Shown here: positions 15,729 through 25,502 of the stretch, one piece after another | How positions within the stretch are numbered: the first letter of the stretch is position 1 | Layout of the letters: each line of letters starts with the position of its first letter | NCBI GenBank assembly: GCA_002291945.1 | Contig: DBAZ01000005.1 | Span: 1 to 56,514, forward strand | From: Tepidimonas sp. UBA997 | GTDB lineage: Bacteria; Pseudomonadota; Gammaproteobacteria; Burkholderiales; Burkholderiaceae_C | DNA length: 56,514 bases | Direction: 5' to 3' | Notes under the pieces: model-generated | The model's database searches: none | What the model saw: the letters and a program-made list of their open reading frames with translations, nothing else | What the model was told of the DNA's origin: nothing | Program-made: the position numbers and the translations under genes

Positions 15729-17149
15729 AGCGTCGCGCCGCCATTCGTGGATTGGGTAGCGCCGGGGCATGGGTTCTGACCTTCGGGATGCCTGCCCGAG
15801 CCGGTGCCACCGCGATCGTGGCGGTGCGGATGTGGCCGGCCCGCGACTACACCCGCATCACCATTGAATCCGATGCTGCGCTGCGAGCCACCCCCTTTTT
15901 TGTGGCCGATCCGCCCCGGCTTGCGGTGGATATCGAGGGCATCGAGCTGTCACCGACGCTGCGCGATCTGGTCGGCCATGTGACCCCGGACGACCCGAAT
16001 GTGGCGGGCATTCGGGTGGCACAAAACGCACCGGCTGTGGTGCGTATCGTGATCGACCTGAAACGGCCCATCACACCGCAAGTCTTTCAACTGGTGCCGG
16101 TGGCTGCTTACCAGCACCGACTGGTGCTGGACCTCTACCCGACCGTGCCACGGGACCCGTTGGAAGAACTGATTGCCCAACGGTTGCGAGAGCTCGATCA
16201 AGCCCAGAATGCGCTGGCCGCCGAAGACCCGCTGGGCGCGTTGATCGCGCAACTGCCTCCGAGTCCGGCACAAACCCCGCGCCCGCCTCCGGATCGCCCC
16301 CCTCTTCTCCCCGGGGCCATCGCCACGGACCCGGCAGCTCCCCGGCCGCCCGTCAATGAGACCGAAACTCGACCGGGATTCGCCGCCAAGCAGCGCCCCC
16401 GAGTTCCTTCGACAGGCGGTCGGTCGGATCGTCTGATCGTGGTCGCGGTCGATGCCGGGCATGGCGGCGAAGACCCTGGTGCCATCGGGCCTGGAGGCAC
16501 CCATGAAAAAAACGTGGTGCTCGCCATCGCCCGGAAAGTGCGTGATCGCATCAACCGCACCCAAGTCAACGGGCACACCATGCGTACGTTCATGACCCGG
16601 GATGGCGATTACTTTCTACCTTTGCATGTGCGCGTCCAGAAAGCACGACGGGTGGAAGCCGATCTGTTCGTGAGTGTTCATGCGGATGCGTTCTATACCC
16701 CTCGACCGCGTGGCGCGAGCATTTTTGCGCTGAGCCAGCGTGGAGCCACCAGTGCCGCCGCCCAATGGATTGCAGATCGGGAAAACGCCGCCGACCTGGT
16801 AGGTGGCGTCAACGTACGGGCGCGGGACGCCGAACTGCAGCGCACCCTGCTCGACATGAGCACCACGGCGCAGATCAATGACAGCCTGCGACTCGCCCAG
16901 TTCATACTGCAGGAAATGGGCCAAATAGGCCCATTGCACAAACCTCAGGTCGAACAAGCGGGTTTTGCCGTGCTGCGTGCCCCTGACATTCCCAGCGTTC
17001 TGGTGGAAACGGCCTTCATCAGCAACCCTGAGGAAGAACGCCGCCTGCGCGATCCGCGCTTCCAAAACCAGATGGCCGACGCCATCTTGCAGGGCATCGT
17101 GGCTTATTTCTCTCAGAACCCGCCGCTGGCGCGTAACCGCCAGGTCTGA
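15725..17149 (+). CDS. amiC: N-acetylmuramoyl-L-alanine amidase (AmiC-like)
   Basis: 474 residues, periplasmic. It cleaves septal peptidoglycan between MurNAc and L-Ala during cell separation. The export signal MKRRAAIRGLGSAGAWVLTFG carries a twin arginine, consistent with Tat export as in AmiA/AmiC. An AMIN localisation domain (about 30-140) is followed by a Pro-rich linker (about 178-230) and then the zinc-dependent Amidase_3 domain. Zinc ligands are H246, E261 and H319, and the catalytic glutamate is E428 (VLVETAFISN). Activation by an EnvC/NlpD-type LytM factor is expected from the family; none is encoded here. Confidence 0.92.
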   Translation: MKRRAAIRGLGSAGAWVLTFGMPARAGATAIVAVRMWPARDYTRITIESDAALRATPFFVADPPRLAVDIEGIELSPTLRDLVGHVTPDDPNVAGIRVAQNAPAVVRIVIDLKRPITPQVFQLVPVAAYQHRLVLDLYPTVPRDPLEELIAQRLRELDQAQNALAAEDPLGALIAQLPPSPAQTPRPPPDRPPLLPGAIATDPAAPRPPVNETETRPGFAAKQRPRVPSTGGRSDRLIVVAVDAGHGGEDPGAIGPGGTHEKNVVLAIARKVRDRINRTQVNGHTMRTFMTRDGDYFLPLHVRVQKARRVEADLFVSVHADAFYTPRPRGASIFALSQRGATSAAAQWIADRENAADLVGGVNVRARDAELQRTLLDMSTTAQINDSLRLAQFILQEMGQIGPLHKPQVEQAGFAVLRAPDIPSVLVETAFISNPEEERRLRDPRFQNQMADAILQGIVAYFSQNPPLARNRQV

Positions 17150-17225
17150 CGCCGCACCGCCGATACACCGCCGCTGGCGCACCGCTGCCGCACCGTGTTC
17201 GCATGTAGCCACCTACAATGCGCCC

Positions 17226-19124
17226 GTGAACGCCCCTGCCTCCAGCCCCCATCGGCAACCCCGCCGACCAATCCAGGAACTGCCCGACGAACTGATCAGC
17301 CAGATTGCGGCCGGAGAGGTGGTCGAGCGCCCGGCATCGGTGGTGCGCGAACTGCTGGACAACGCGCTCGACGCCGGTGCCACCCAAGTGAGCGTGCGGC
17401 TCTTGGCCGGCGGGGTGCGGTTGATCGCCGTGGAAGACGACGGCGACGGCATTGCACGCACCGAGCTGAGCACCGCCCTGAAACGGCACGCCACCAGCAA
17501 AATCCGCAATCTGGCCGAGCTCGAAGCGGTGGACACCATGGGGTTTCGGGGCGAGGCACTGGCCGCCATCCACTCGATCGCCGAGGTCAGCCTGCTGTCG
17601 CGCTGCTGCAACGCCAGTGACGGCCATGCCTGGCTTCTGCAGGGCCGCACCGGCGAAATCACGGCGGCGGCACGCCCACCAGGCACCACGGTCGAGGTGC
17701 GCGAACTCTTTTATGCCACCCCGGCACGGCGCAAATTCCTCAAATCGGACGCGACCGAACTGGCCCATTGCCTCGAAGCCGTCCGGCGGCACGCCTTGGC
17801 CCGACCGGACGTGGGTTTCACCGTCTGGCATGAAGGCAAGCTGATCGAGCAATGGCGTGCGCCCGGCCCTGCGAGCACTGAGCGCATGAGCGCACTGCGC
17901 CAGCGCCTGGGCGACGTGCTGGGCAGCGAATTTCTCACCCAGAGCCTGCCCCTACACGGGCAGGCGGGTGGCCTGCAGGTCTGGGGCTATGCCGGGCTGC
18001 CCGACGCCGCCCGCGCCCGCGCCGACCGCCAGTTTGCTTACGTCAATGGCCGCTACGTGCGCGACAAGGTGATCAGCCACGCGGTACGCAGCGCCTACGC
18101 GGACGTGCTGCACGGGCAGCGCCAGCCGGTCTATGCCCTGTTTGTCGAGATCGACCCGGCTCGGGTGGATGTGAACGTCCACCCGACCAAGATCGAGGTG
18201 CGCTTTCGCGATGGCCGCGAGGTGCACCAGGCGGTACACCGGGCCATCGAGCAAGCGCTGGCTGCACCTAGGTCGGCCCAAATCCACAGCAGCACGGCAG
18301 CGGTGCAACCGCTTGCGTCAGCCGAAGGCTTGGCACCGCCTGAGCGCCAGAGCGGCACCCAACTGGGGCTGGACGTGCGCCTGGACAACCCGTATGCAGC
18401 ATGGCAGACCCCGTATCGGCCCGCCGCCGCCAGCGGCACGGCAGTGAGCGATTTGCGCGCCTTGTGGCCGGGGCCCGGAGGCGGCCAAGCCAGCACCGCA
18501 CCGGCATCGGCATCGGCCACCGCAGCGCCGGTCTGGCCCTTGGGGCGTGCGCTGGCCCAGTTGCATGGCATCTATCTGCTGGCCGAAAACGCTCACGGGC
18601 TGGTGCTGGTGGACATGCACGCCGCCCACGAGCGCATCGTCTATGAGCGCCTGAAAACCCAGCTCGCCAGCGCCGGTGATCAAGCCTTGCCGAGCCAGCC
18701 CCTGCTGATTGCAGCCACCTTTGCCGCCACCCCGACCGAGGTCGCCACGGCAGAATCGCAGCAGGCCACGCTGCAACGGCTCGGGCTGGACATCACGCCC
18801 TTTTCCGCCCAAACGCTGGCCGTGCGTGCCGTGCCTGCTGCCTTGGCGCAGGGGGATGCCGTCGAACTCGCACGCAGCGTGCTGGCCGAGCTGGCCCAAC
18901 ACGCTGCGGCCACGGTGGTTCAGCGCGCCCAGCACGAGTTGCTGGCCACCATGGCCTGCCACGGGGCCGTGCGTGCCAACCGCCGCCTCACGCTGGAAGA
19001 AATGAACGCCCTGCTGCGCCAGATGGAAGCCACCGAACGCAGCGACCAGTGCAACCACGGCCGCCCGACCTGGCGGCAGTTGACGCACAAGGAACTCGAC
19101 GCACTGTTTTTGCGCGGTCGTTGA
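17226..19124 (+). CDS. mutL: DNA mismatch repair protein MutL
   Basis: 632 residues from an inferred GTG at 17226 (MNAPASSPHRQPRRPIQELPDEL). The GHKL ATPase domain shows E42 and N46 (RELLDNALDAGAT), DDGDGI and GFRGEAL. A long Ala/Pro-rich linker (about 350-430) precedes the dimerisation domain. Unlike E. coli MutL, the C-terminal domain keeps metal-endonuclease motifs: DMHAAHERIVYE at 463-474 (DxHA(X)2E(X)4E with Met for the usual Gln), ACHGAVRAN, and CNHGRP at 609-614. It is therefore probably a nicking MutL as in mutH-less bacteria. It lies 76 bp after amiC. Confidence 0.95.
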   Translation: MNAPASSPHRQPRRPIQELPDELISQIAAGEVVERPASVVRELLDNALDAGATQVSVRLLAGGVRLIAVEDDGDGIARTELSTALKRHATSKIRNLAELEAVDTMGFRGEALAAIHSIAEVSLLSRCCNASDGHAWLLQGRTGEITAAARPPGTTVEVRELFYATPARRKFLKSDATELAHCLEAVRRHALARPDVGFTVWHEGKLIEQWRAPGPASTERMSALRQRLGDVLGSEFLTQSLPLHGQAGGLQVWGYAGLPDAARARADRQFAYVNGRYVRDKVISHAVRSAYADVLHGQRQPVYALFVEIDPARVDVNVHPTKIEVRFRDGREVHQAVHRAIEQALAAPRSAQIHSSTAAVQPLASAEGLAPPERQSGTQLGLDVRLDNPYAAWQTPYRPAAASGTAVSDLRALWPGPGGGQASTAPASASATAAPVWPLGRALAQLHGIYLLAENAHGLVLVDMHAAHERIVYERLKTQLASAGDQALPSQPLLIAATFAATPTEVATAESQQATLQRLGLDITPFSAQTLAVRAVPAALAQGDAVELARSVLAELAQHAAATVVQRAQHELLATMACHGAVRANRRLTLEEMNALLRQMEATERSDQCNHGRPTWRQLTHKELDALFLRGR

Positions 19125-19374
19125 GCCTGATGCGGCAAGTCGTACAGTCCAGAGATGCGATCAACAGCGAGGAGCGATTGGTGGCCAACCAAATTTCGCA
19201 GGCACAGGGGCGTTTTGAGTTGACATGCCTGCAAAATCATGATGTTGAAGCTGCGATTCAACTGTCACGGTTCTTTGTGTTGACCTCACTCATCCCCCTA
19301 TCGCGGTGAAAGTCAAGCTGACACGGCCACTTCTCACAGCTTGCGCTTCCAAGACGATCTGTTACGCTCCCCCT

Positions 19375-20634
19375 ATGCCTTCTGACTCACGCAGCCCCAT
19401 GACGCCTGGGGTGGTGGTGGTGATGTTGTCCCTGTTTCTGGGCATACAACCGATCGCCACCGACCTTTACCTCCCCGCCCTGCCGGCCCTGACCAGTGGC
19501 TTCGGGGCCTCCATGCACCAAGCCCAGCTCACGCTCACCGCCCTGCTGCTGGCTTTTGGCCTGTCGCAACTGATCTGGGGCCCGTTGTCGGACCGCTACG
19601 GGCGCCGCCCGATTCTGCTCTGGGGCATGGTAGCTTTCACCCTGGCTTCGGTGGGCAGCGTGGTGGCCAGCAGCATCGAGCAATTGTTGATCTGGCGTTC
19701 GGCCCAGGGTGCCGCCATGGGGGCGGCGGTCATGTGTGCCCGCGCCATCGTGCGCGACCTGTATGCACCCATCGAAGGCGCTCGCATGATGTCCAAAGGC
19801 CTGACCGGACTGGGTCTGCTCGCCTGCATCAGCGCCCCACTGGGCGGGCTGCTGTCAGACTGGCTGGGCTGGCGGGCCGCGCTGGGGGCGCTGGCAGTAT
19901 TTGGCGCACTCGTGCTCACCATCACCGTGCTGCGCTTTGAGGAAACACTGACCAAGGCTAATCCCCAGGCCCTGCACCCCGTGGCCCTGGCCAGAACCTG
20001 GGCCACCATCCTGCGTCACCCGACTTTCTGGACCTTTACCCTACTGGCTGCGACCTCCTACGGTGGTCTGTTCACCTTCCTGGCGACCTCCTCCTTCGTA
20101 TTCATCAATGCTCTGGGCCTGAGCAAAACCCAGTACGGCTTGCTGATGTTTTCGATGTCGCTGGTCTATATTTGCGGCACCATCATTTGCCGTCGGCTGA
20201 TTCCGCGCATCGGCATACGCCGCACGGTCGCCCTGGCCGGCGCCTTCACCCTCACCGGGGGCACCCTGGCCGGCGTACTCGGCTGGCTGGGCTGGCACAG
20301 TGTGTGGGCCATCATGCTGCCCTACTACCTGTTCATCCTGGCGCATGGTGTGCACCAGCCATGCGGTCAGAGCGGGGCGGTGTCCGCCTTCCCACAGGCT
20401 GCAGGCACGGCCTCGGCCCTGAGTGGCTTCCTGATGATGCTCGCGGCTTTCGCCATGGGCCTCTGGCTCGGCGTGACCATGCCCGTCGATGCGGCCAATG
20501 CCACCGTGCTGCCGCTGACCCATGGCCTGTGGTTCTGGGCCGTACTGATTGCGGCGGTGGCCTGGCTGCTGGTGCCACGCTTTGGTGATTTGTCCCAGCC
20601 CCCGCAGCGCAGCGAACCCAGTGGCCCGGCATGA
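19375..20634 (+). CDS. Bcr/CflA family multidrug efflux MFS transporter
   Basis: 419 residues with about 12 transmembrane helices. Family signatures are IATDLYLPALPALTSGFGAS after helix 1 (motif D1 in drug:H+ antiporters), WGPLSDRYGRRPILLWGM (MFS motif A, about 78-95), and QGAAMGAAVMCARAIVRDLY in helix 4. These point to the Bcr/CflA (bicyclomycin/chloramphenicol) subgroup of 12-TM proton antiporters. The start at 19375 (MPSDSRSPMTPG) is closest to helix 1; the reading frame is open 23 codons further upstream. It overlaps miaA by 4 bp. The 250 bp before it holds a TTGACA hexamer but no convincing -10. Confidence 0.9.
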   Translation: MPSDSRSPMTPGVVVVMLSLFLGIQPIATDLYLPALPALTSGFGASMHQAQLTLTALLLAFGLSQLIWGPLSDRYGRRPILLWGMVAFTLASVGSVVASSIEQLLIWRSAQGAAMGAAVMCARAIVRDLYAPIEGARMMSKGLTGLGLLACISAPLGGLLSDWLGWRAALGALAVFGALVLTITVLRFEETLTKANPQALHPVALARTWATILRHPTFWTFTLLAATSYGGLFTFLATSSFVFINALGLSKTQYGLLMFSMSLVYICGTIICRRLIPRIGIRRTVALAGAFTLTGGTLAGVLGWLGWHSVWAIMLPYYLFILAHGVHQPCGQSGAVSAFPQAAGTASALSGFLMMLAAFAMGLWLGVTMPVDAANATVLPLTHGLWFWAVLIAAVAWLLVPRFGDLSQPPQRSEPSGPA

Positions 20635-21662
20635 ACCCGAACGCACACACACTCCAATGGCTGGCGATTGCCGGGCCCACCGCCTCGGGCAAGACGGCGT
20701 TGGCGCTGGCCATTGCCGAGCGCTGGCCGGTCGAGATCATCAGCGTCGATTCGGCGCTGGTTTATCGGGGCATGGACATCGGCAGCGCCAAGCCCAGCCC
20801 GGCTGAACGGGCCCGTGTGCCGCATCACCTGATCGACATCCGCGACCCGAGCGCCGCGTACAGCGCAGCCGAATTCGTGCGCGATGCAACCGTGCGCTTG
20901 CACGCGATCCGGCAGCGTGGCCGCCTGCCGGTTCTGGTGGGCGGCACCATGCTGTATTTCAAGGCCCTGTTCGAGGGGCTGGACGATCTGCCGCCCGCTC
21001 AGCCGGCCTTGCGGGCGCGGATCGAACAGCAGGCCCGCGAACAAGGCTGGCCTGCCCTGCATGGCCAACTCGCCAGCATCGACCCGGTCACGGCTGCGCG
21101 CTTGTCGCTCAACGACACCCAGCGCATCGGGCGGGCGTTGGAAGTGTTTGAAGCCACCGGCCAGCCACTATCGCTCTTGCATACCCGGCCCGAAGGCCGC
21201 CGCAGCGAGCCGGGAGCGCCGTTACTGATCGACGGTTTGCCGGGAGCCTTGTGGTCGCTGGAGCCGACGGACCGAGGCTGGCTGCACCAGCGCATCGCCG
21301 AGCGCTTCACGGCCATGCTGGCGCAAGGATTGGTGCAGGAAGTGGAGCGCTTGCGTGCTCGGGGCGACCTGCACCCCGAACTGCCCGCCATGCGCTGCGT
21401 CGGCTACCGGCAGACTTGGGAACAACTCGATCTGGCGGCCCAAGCGGGCTTGACCGAGCTGCAAGCCAGCCACCTGCAAACCCTGTACGACACCGGGGTG
21501 GCAGCCACGCGCCAGTTGGCCAAGCGCCAGTTGACTTGGCTGCGCAGCATGCCGCTGCGCCGGGTCTGGCCATGCGAACAGCCCGACGTCATCGACTCGG
21601 CCTTGCAGGCACTGGCCGAAGCGTTGACCCTCACCAGCAGCAGCCCGGTGCCCCGAGCCTGA
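20631..21662 (+). CDS. miaA: tRNA dimethylallyltransferase
   Basis: 343 residues. It transfers a dimethylallyl group from DMAPP to A37 of tRNAs reading UNN codons. Visible features are the P-loop GPTASGKTALALAIAE (about 14-29), the catalytic/substrate loop ISVDSALVYRGMDIGSAKP, and YSAAEFVRDA. PAMRCVGYRQTWE and TRQLAKRQLTWLR in the C-terminal half match the tRNA-binding signature. It is coupled to the upstream exporter by an ATGA overlap; in many genomes miaA instead follows mutL, which here is one gene further upstream. Confidence 0.96.
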   Translation: MNPNAHTLQWLAIAGPTASGKTALALAIAERWPVEIISVDSALVYRGMDIGSAKPSPAERARVPHHLIDIRDPSAAYSAAEFVRDATVRLHAIRQRGRLPVLVGGTMLYFKALFEGLDDLPPAQPALRARIEQQAREQGWPALHGQLASIDPVTAARLSLNDTQRIGRALEVFEATGQPLSLLHTRPEGRRSEPGAPLLIDGLPGALWSLEPTDRGWLHQRIAERFTAMLAQGLVQEVERLRARGDLHPELPAMRCVGYRQTWEQLDLAAQAGLTELQASHLQTLYDTGVAATRQLAKRQLTWLRSMPLRRVWPCEQPDVIDSALQALAEALTLTSSSPVPRA

Positions 21663-21671
21663 GTCTGAGTC

Positions 21672-22625
21672 TCAGAGGGCCAGGCGGGTGCGCGCTGCCG
21701 CGTACTCGCGCTTCAGGCGGGCCACACGTTCAGCGGCTGGTACCACCTGGTCTATCGCCCCTATGCCCTGTCCGCAGCCCCAGATGTCTTTCCAGGCTTT
21801 ACGGGCTTCGCCGCCAAAATTCATCGTGCTCGGGTCGCTCTCGGGCAGTTGGTCCGGGTCCAGCCCCGCCGCACGGATGGACGGCTTGAGGTAGTTGCCA
21901 TGCACCCCGGTGAACAGGTTGCTATAGACGATGTCGTCGGAATTGCAATCGACCACGCACTGCTTGTAGTCTGCCGACGCGCGGGCCTCGTCGGTGGCAA
22001 TGAAGGCCGAACCGATGTAGGCAAAATCCGCGCCCATGGCCTGCGCCGCCAGCACCGCATCGCCGGTGGCAATGGCGCCGGACAGCGCCAGCGGGCCTTT
22101 GAACCACGAGCGAATTTCCTGCACCAGCGCGAACGGGCTTTTGACCCCCGCATGGCCACCGGCACCAGCGGCCACCGCAATCAGGCCATCGGCCCCTTTT
22201 TCTATCGCCTTGCGGGCGAAGAAGTTGTTGATGATGTCATGCAGCACCACGCCGCCCCAACGCTGCACAGCTTGGTTCACGTCTTCACGTGCGCCCAGGC
22301 TGGTGATGACGATGGGCACCTTGTACTTGGCGCACAAACCCATGTCGTGTTCCAGCCGGTCGTTGCTCTTGTGGACGATCTGGTTGATGGCAAAGGGTGC
22401 CGATGGCTGGTCAGGGTGAGCCTGATCGTGCGCCGCCAGCGCTTGCGTGATTTCATCGAGCCACTCGTCGAGTTGGGAAGCCGGACGGGCATTGAGTGCA
22501 GGCATGGAGCCGACGATGCCCGCCTTGCACTGGGCAATGACGAGTTTGGGGTTGCTGATGATGAACAGGGGTGCCCCGATCACCGGAAACGGGACGCGCT
22601 GCAGTGCAGCAGGCAAGGAAGACAT
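21672..22625 (-). CDS. Nitronate monooxygenase family flavoprotein
   Basis: 317 residues, an FMN-binding TIM barrel of the NMO/2-nitropropane dioxygenase superfamily. Motifs are PVIGAPLFIISNPKLVIAQCKAGIVGSMPAL at the N-terminus (split here across beta1-beta2), GAGGHAG (about 158-164) at the FMN phosphate, and LSGAIATGDAVLAAQAMGADFAYIGSAF, the usual NMO barrel end. Start ATG at 22625; an in-frame TTG two codons upstream is unlikely. It is last in the etfB-etfA-acyl-CoA dehydrogenase series, 14 bp after the dehydrogenase. Its substrate is not known; nitronate oxidation is only the superfamily label. Confidence 0.87.
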   Translation of the reverse strand: MSSLPAALQRVPFPVIGAPLFIISNPKLVIAQCKAGIVGSMPALNARPASQLDEWLDEITQALAAHDQAHPDQPSAPFAINQIVHKSNDRLEHDMGLCAKYKVPIVITSLGAREDVNQAVQRWGGVVLHDIINNFFARKAIEKGADGLIAVAAGAGGHAGVKSPFALVQEIRSWFKGPLALSGAIATGDAVLAAQAMGADFAYIGSAFIATDEARASADYKQCVVDCNSDDIVYSNLFTGVHGNYLKPSIRAAGLDPDQLPESDPSTMNFGGEARKAWKDIWGCGQGIGAIDQVVPAAERVARLKREYAAARTRLAL

Positions 22626-22639
22626 GCGCAAACTCCGTC

Positions 22640-24430
22640 TCAGAACGATTCGAGGGCCATTTCGGTCACGCCAGGTGCGCCCTCGACGATGGCGTCGCGC
22701 AGGCCCGGTACGCGCGTCAGGATGTGGTCGGCGTAGAAACGTGCGGTGCTGATCTTGGCCTGCATGAAGGCGGCGTCGTTGCCAGCGGCGAGTTCGCGCT
22801 CGGCCACCAGCAGGGCACGCGCCATCTGCCAGCCAGCCATCAGCTTGCCCGCCAGCATCAGGTAGTTCACGCTGCCGGCATAGACGGCGTTGGGATCGGC
22901 CTTGGCCTGACCGGCAATGAATGCCACCACATCGACAAAAGCAACACGGGCGGCTTGGAGGCGCTTGAGCATGGCCTGGGCATGGGCGCTGCCACTGGCT
23001 TGCAGATCGGCCTCGGTGGCCTCGATCTGCCGGGCCAAGGCCAGCGCACCCTGGCCGCCGTCGCGGGTGGTCTTGCGGCCAACCAGGTCATTGGCCTGGA
23101 TGGCGGTGGTGCCTTCGTAGATGGTGAGGATTTTGGCGTCGCGGTAGTACTGCGCCGCGCCGGTTTCCTCGATGAAGCCCATGCCGCCGTGTACCTGCAC
23201 CCCCAGGCTGGTGACTTCGAGGCTCATTTCGGTGCTATAGCCCTTGACCAGCGGCACCATGAACTCGTAGAAGGCCTGGTTTTGCTTGCGCACTTCGGCG
23301 TCGGGGTGCTTGTGCGCGGCGTCGTAGGCGGCGGCGGCCACGGTCGCCAAGGCGCGGCAGCCTTCGGTCTGGGCCCGCATGGTCATCAGCATGCGCTTGA
23401 CATCCGGGTGGTGGATGATGGGCGCAGCAGTGTTCATGGAGCCATCGACCGGGCGGCTCTGCACGCGGTCGCGGGCGTAACCAACGGCTTTCTGATAGGC
23501 CCGTTCGGCCACCGAAATGCCCTGCACCCCGACGGCGTAGCGGGCCGCGTTCATCATGATGAACATGTACTCCAGGCCACGGTTTTCCTGGCCCACCAAG
23601 TAGCCGATGGCACCGCCTCGGTCACCAAACTGCAGCACCGCCGTGGGGCTGGCCTTGATGCCCAGCTTGTGCTCGATGCTCACGCAATGCACGTCGTTGC
23701 GCGCGCCGAGGCTGCCGTCGGCGTGGACCATGAATTTGGGCACGATGAACAGGCTGATGCCCTTGACCCCTTCGGGTGCACCCTGTACCCGGGCCAGCAC
23801 CAGATGGACGATGTTGTCAGCCATGTCGTGCTCACCGTAGGTGATGAAGATTTTGGTGCCAACGATCTTGTAGCTGCCGTCGGGCAGGGGTTCGGCGCGG
23901 GTGCGCACCAGCGAGAGGTCGGAACCGGCTTGCGGCTCGGTCAGGTTCATGGTGCCGGTCCATTCGCCCGCAATCATCTTGGGCAGGTAGAGCGCTTGTT
24001 GCTCGTCGGTACCGGCTGTCAGCAAGGCCTCGATGGCCCCGTCGGTGAGCAAGGGGCAAAGGGCAAAACTCAAATTGGCGCTGTTGAGGATTTCGCCACA
24101 GGCTGCACCTATGGTCTTGGGCAGACCTTGCCCGCCAAAGTCGTCCGGGTGTTGCAAGCCTTGCCAGCCGCCTGCGGCGTATTGCTTGAAGGCCTGCTTG
24201 AAACCGGGTGTGGTGGTGACCTTGCCGTCGTGGAACGACGACGGGTATTTGTCGCCCTCCCAGTTCAAGGGGGCGATCACGTCTTCATTGAACTTGGCAC
24301 ACTCCTGCAGCACGGCTTGGGCGGTTTCCAAGCCGGCGTCGTGGAAACCGGGCAACTCGGCCACCTGTTGCAGATCGGCCAGATGCTGCATGTTGAACAG
24401 CATGTCCTTGACGGGGGCTTGGTAGGTCAT
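22640..24430 (-). CDS. Acyl-CoA dehydrogenase (long, about 600-residue subfamily)
   Basis: 596 residues. This FAD enzyme introduces the trans-2 double bond into acyl-CoA and passes electrons to ETF. The N-terminal extension and the order GEWTGTMNLTEPQAGSDL (about 155-172), KIFITYGEHDMADNIVHLVLA, GGMGFIEETGAAQYYRDAKI and YEGTTAIQANDLVGRK, plus a C-terminal ACDH_C domain, match the 600-residue subgroup that includes DmdC and broad-chain dehydrogenases. The start at 24430 (MTYQAPVKDMLFNM) is typical; 34 upstream codons are not. It sits 113 bp downstream of etfA, in the same direction as its electron acceptor. Confidence 0.92.
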   Translation of the reverse strand: MTYQAPVKDMLFNMQHLADLQQVAELPGFHDAGLETAQAVLQECAKFNEDVIAPLNWEGDKYPSSFHDGKVTTTPGFKQAFKQYAAGGWQGLQHPDDFGGQGLPKTIGAACGEILNSANLSFALCPLLTDGAIEALLTAGTDEQQALYLPKMIAGEWTGTMNLTEPQAGSDLSLVRTRAEPLPDGSYKIVGTKIFITYGEHDMADNIVHLVLARVQGAPEGVKGISLFIVPKFMVHADGSLGARNDVHCVSIEHKLGIKASPTAVLQFGDRGGAIGYLVGQENRGLEYMFIMMNAARYAVGVQGISVAERAYQKAVGYARDRVQSRPVDGSMNTAAPIIHHPDVKRMLMTMRAQTEGCRALATVAAAAYDAAHKHPDAEVRKQNQAFYEFMVPLVKGYSTEMSLEVTSLGVQVHGGMGFIEETGAAQYYRDAKILTIYEGTTAIQANDLVGRKTTRDGGQGALALARQIEATEADLQASGSAHAQAMLKRLQAARVAFVDVVAFIAGQAKADPNAVYAGSVNYLMLAGKLMAGWQMARALLVAERELAAGNDAAFMQAKISTARFYADHILTRVPGLRDAIVEGAPGVTEMALESF

Positions 24431-24543
24431 GAGGCTTGTCTCCAGCAAAGGCCTGGGAAGGGGTGCAAAAAGGGATGCAAAAAAGGACGCATCAGGGATG
24501 CGAACAGGGCAGCGCCGCCGAGGCGCTGGCATTCGTTGCCATG

Positions 24544-25473
24544 TCAGAGCGCCTTGACCAGCTCCGGCACGGCAGTGAACAGGTCGGCCTCCAGGCCGTA
24601 ATCGGCCACGCTGAAGATCGGCGCTTCCGGGTCCTTGTTGATCGCCACGATCACCTTGGAGTCCTTCATGCCCGCTAGGTGCTGGATGGCCCCGCTGATG
24701 CCGCAGGCAATGTAGAGTTGCGGTGCCACGATCTTGCCGGTCTGGCCCACCTGCAGGTCGTTGGGGGCATAGCCCGCATCGACCGCCGCCCGGCTGGCAC
24801 CAATCGCCGCGCCCAGCTTGTCGGCCAGCGGCGTCATGACTTCGTCGAACTTCTCGCTGCTGCCCAGCGCTCGGCCACCGGAGACGATCACCTTGGCCGC
24901 CGTGAGTTCAGGTCGGTCGTTCTGGGCCAGTTCACTGCCCACGTAGGCGCTTTTGCCGCTGTCGGCCACGGCCGCCACGGCCTCGACAGTGGCGCTGCCA
25001 CCTTGGGCTGCCGCGTCGAACCCGGTGCTGCGCACGGTGATCACCTTGATGGCGTCCCGGCTCTGCACCGTGGCCACGGCATTGCCGGCATAGATCGGGC
25101 GCTCGAAGGTATCGGCGCTGATGACTTGGGTGATGTCGCTGATTTGCGCCACATCCAGCTTGCCAGCGACGCGCGGTGCCACGTTCTTGCCAGCGGCGGT
25201 GGCAGGAAACAGGATGTGGGTGTAGTGGCCAGCGATGGCCAGCACCTGGGCGGCCACGTTCTCGGCCAGGCCGTGGGCCAGCGATACGCCATCGGCGTGG
25301 ATGACTTTGCTCACCCCCGCGATTTGCGCAGCGGCTTGAGCCGCAGCCGCAGCGTGGTGGCCAGCCACCAGTACGTGCACCTCACCCCCACAGGCAGCGG
25401 CTGCGGTGACGGTGTTGCGGGTTGCGCCTTTGAGGGACGCGTTGTCGTGTTCGGCAATGACGAGTGTGGTCAT
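24544..25473 (-). CDS. etfA: Electron transfer flavoprotein subunit alpha
   Basis: 309 residues. EtfA holds the FAD of the ETF heterodimer and relays electrons from acyl-CoA dehydrogenases to ETF-ubiquinone oxidoreductase. The N-terminal Rossmann-like domain begins MTTLVIAEHDNASLKGATRNTV. The C-terminal FAD domain has VSGGRALGSSEKFD (about 195-208), GASRAAVDAGYAPNDLQVGQTGK split around residue 235, and the conserved ACGISGAIQHLAGMKDS (about 260-276). It lies 29 bp after etfB. Confidence 0.96.
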   Translation of the reverse strand: MTTLVIAEHDNASLKGATRNTVTAAAACGGEVHVLVAGHHAAAAAQAAAQIAGVSKVIHADGVSLAHGLAENVAAQVLAIAGHYTHILFPATAAGKNVAPRVAGKLDVAQISDITQVISADTFERPIYAGNAVATVQSRDAIKVITVRSTGFDAAAQGGSATVEAVAAVADSGKSAYVGSELAQNDRPELTAAKVIVSGGRALGSSEKFDEVMTPLADKLGAAIGASRAAVDAGYAPNDLQVGQTGKIVAPQLYIACGISGAIQHLAGMKDSKVIVAINKDPEAPIFSVADYGLEADLFTAVPELVKAL

Positions 25474-25502
25474 GGTGTGTCTTCCTTGATCGGTGCGTCG
25501 CC

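Noticed and set aside
19049..19309. 86-codon open frame between mutL and the MFS gene
   Set aside because: It starts inside mutL, has no recognisable motif and no ribosome site. The downstream half has an ordinary-looking composition, but that is not enough to call a gene.
22571..24601. 676-codon plus-strand open frame opposite the acyl-CoA dehydrogenase
   Set aside because: An antisense shadow of a clearly identified dehydrogenase with typical shadow composition.
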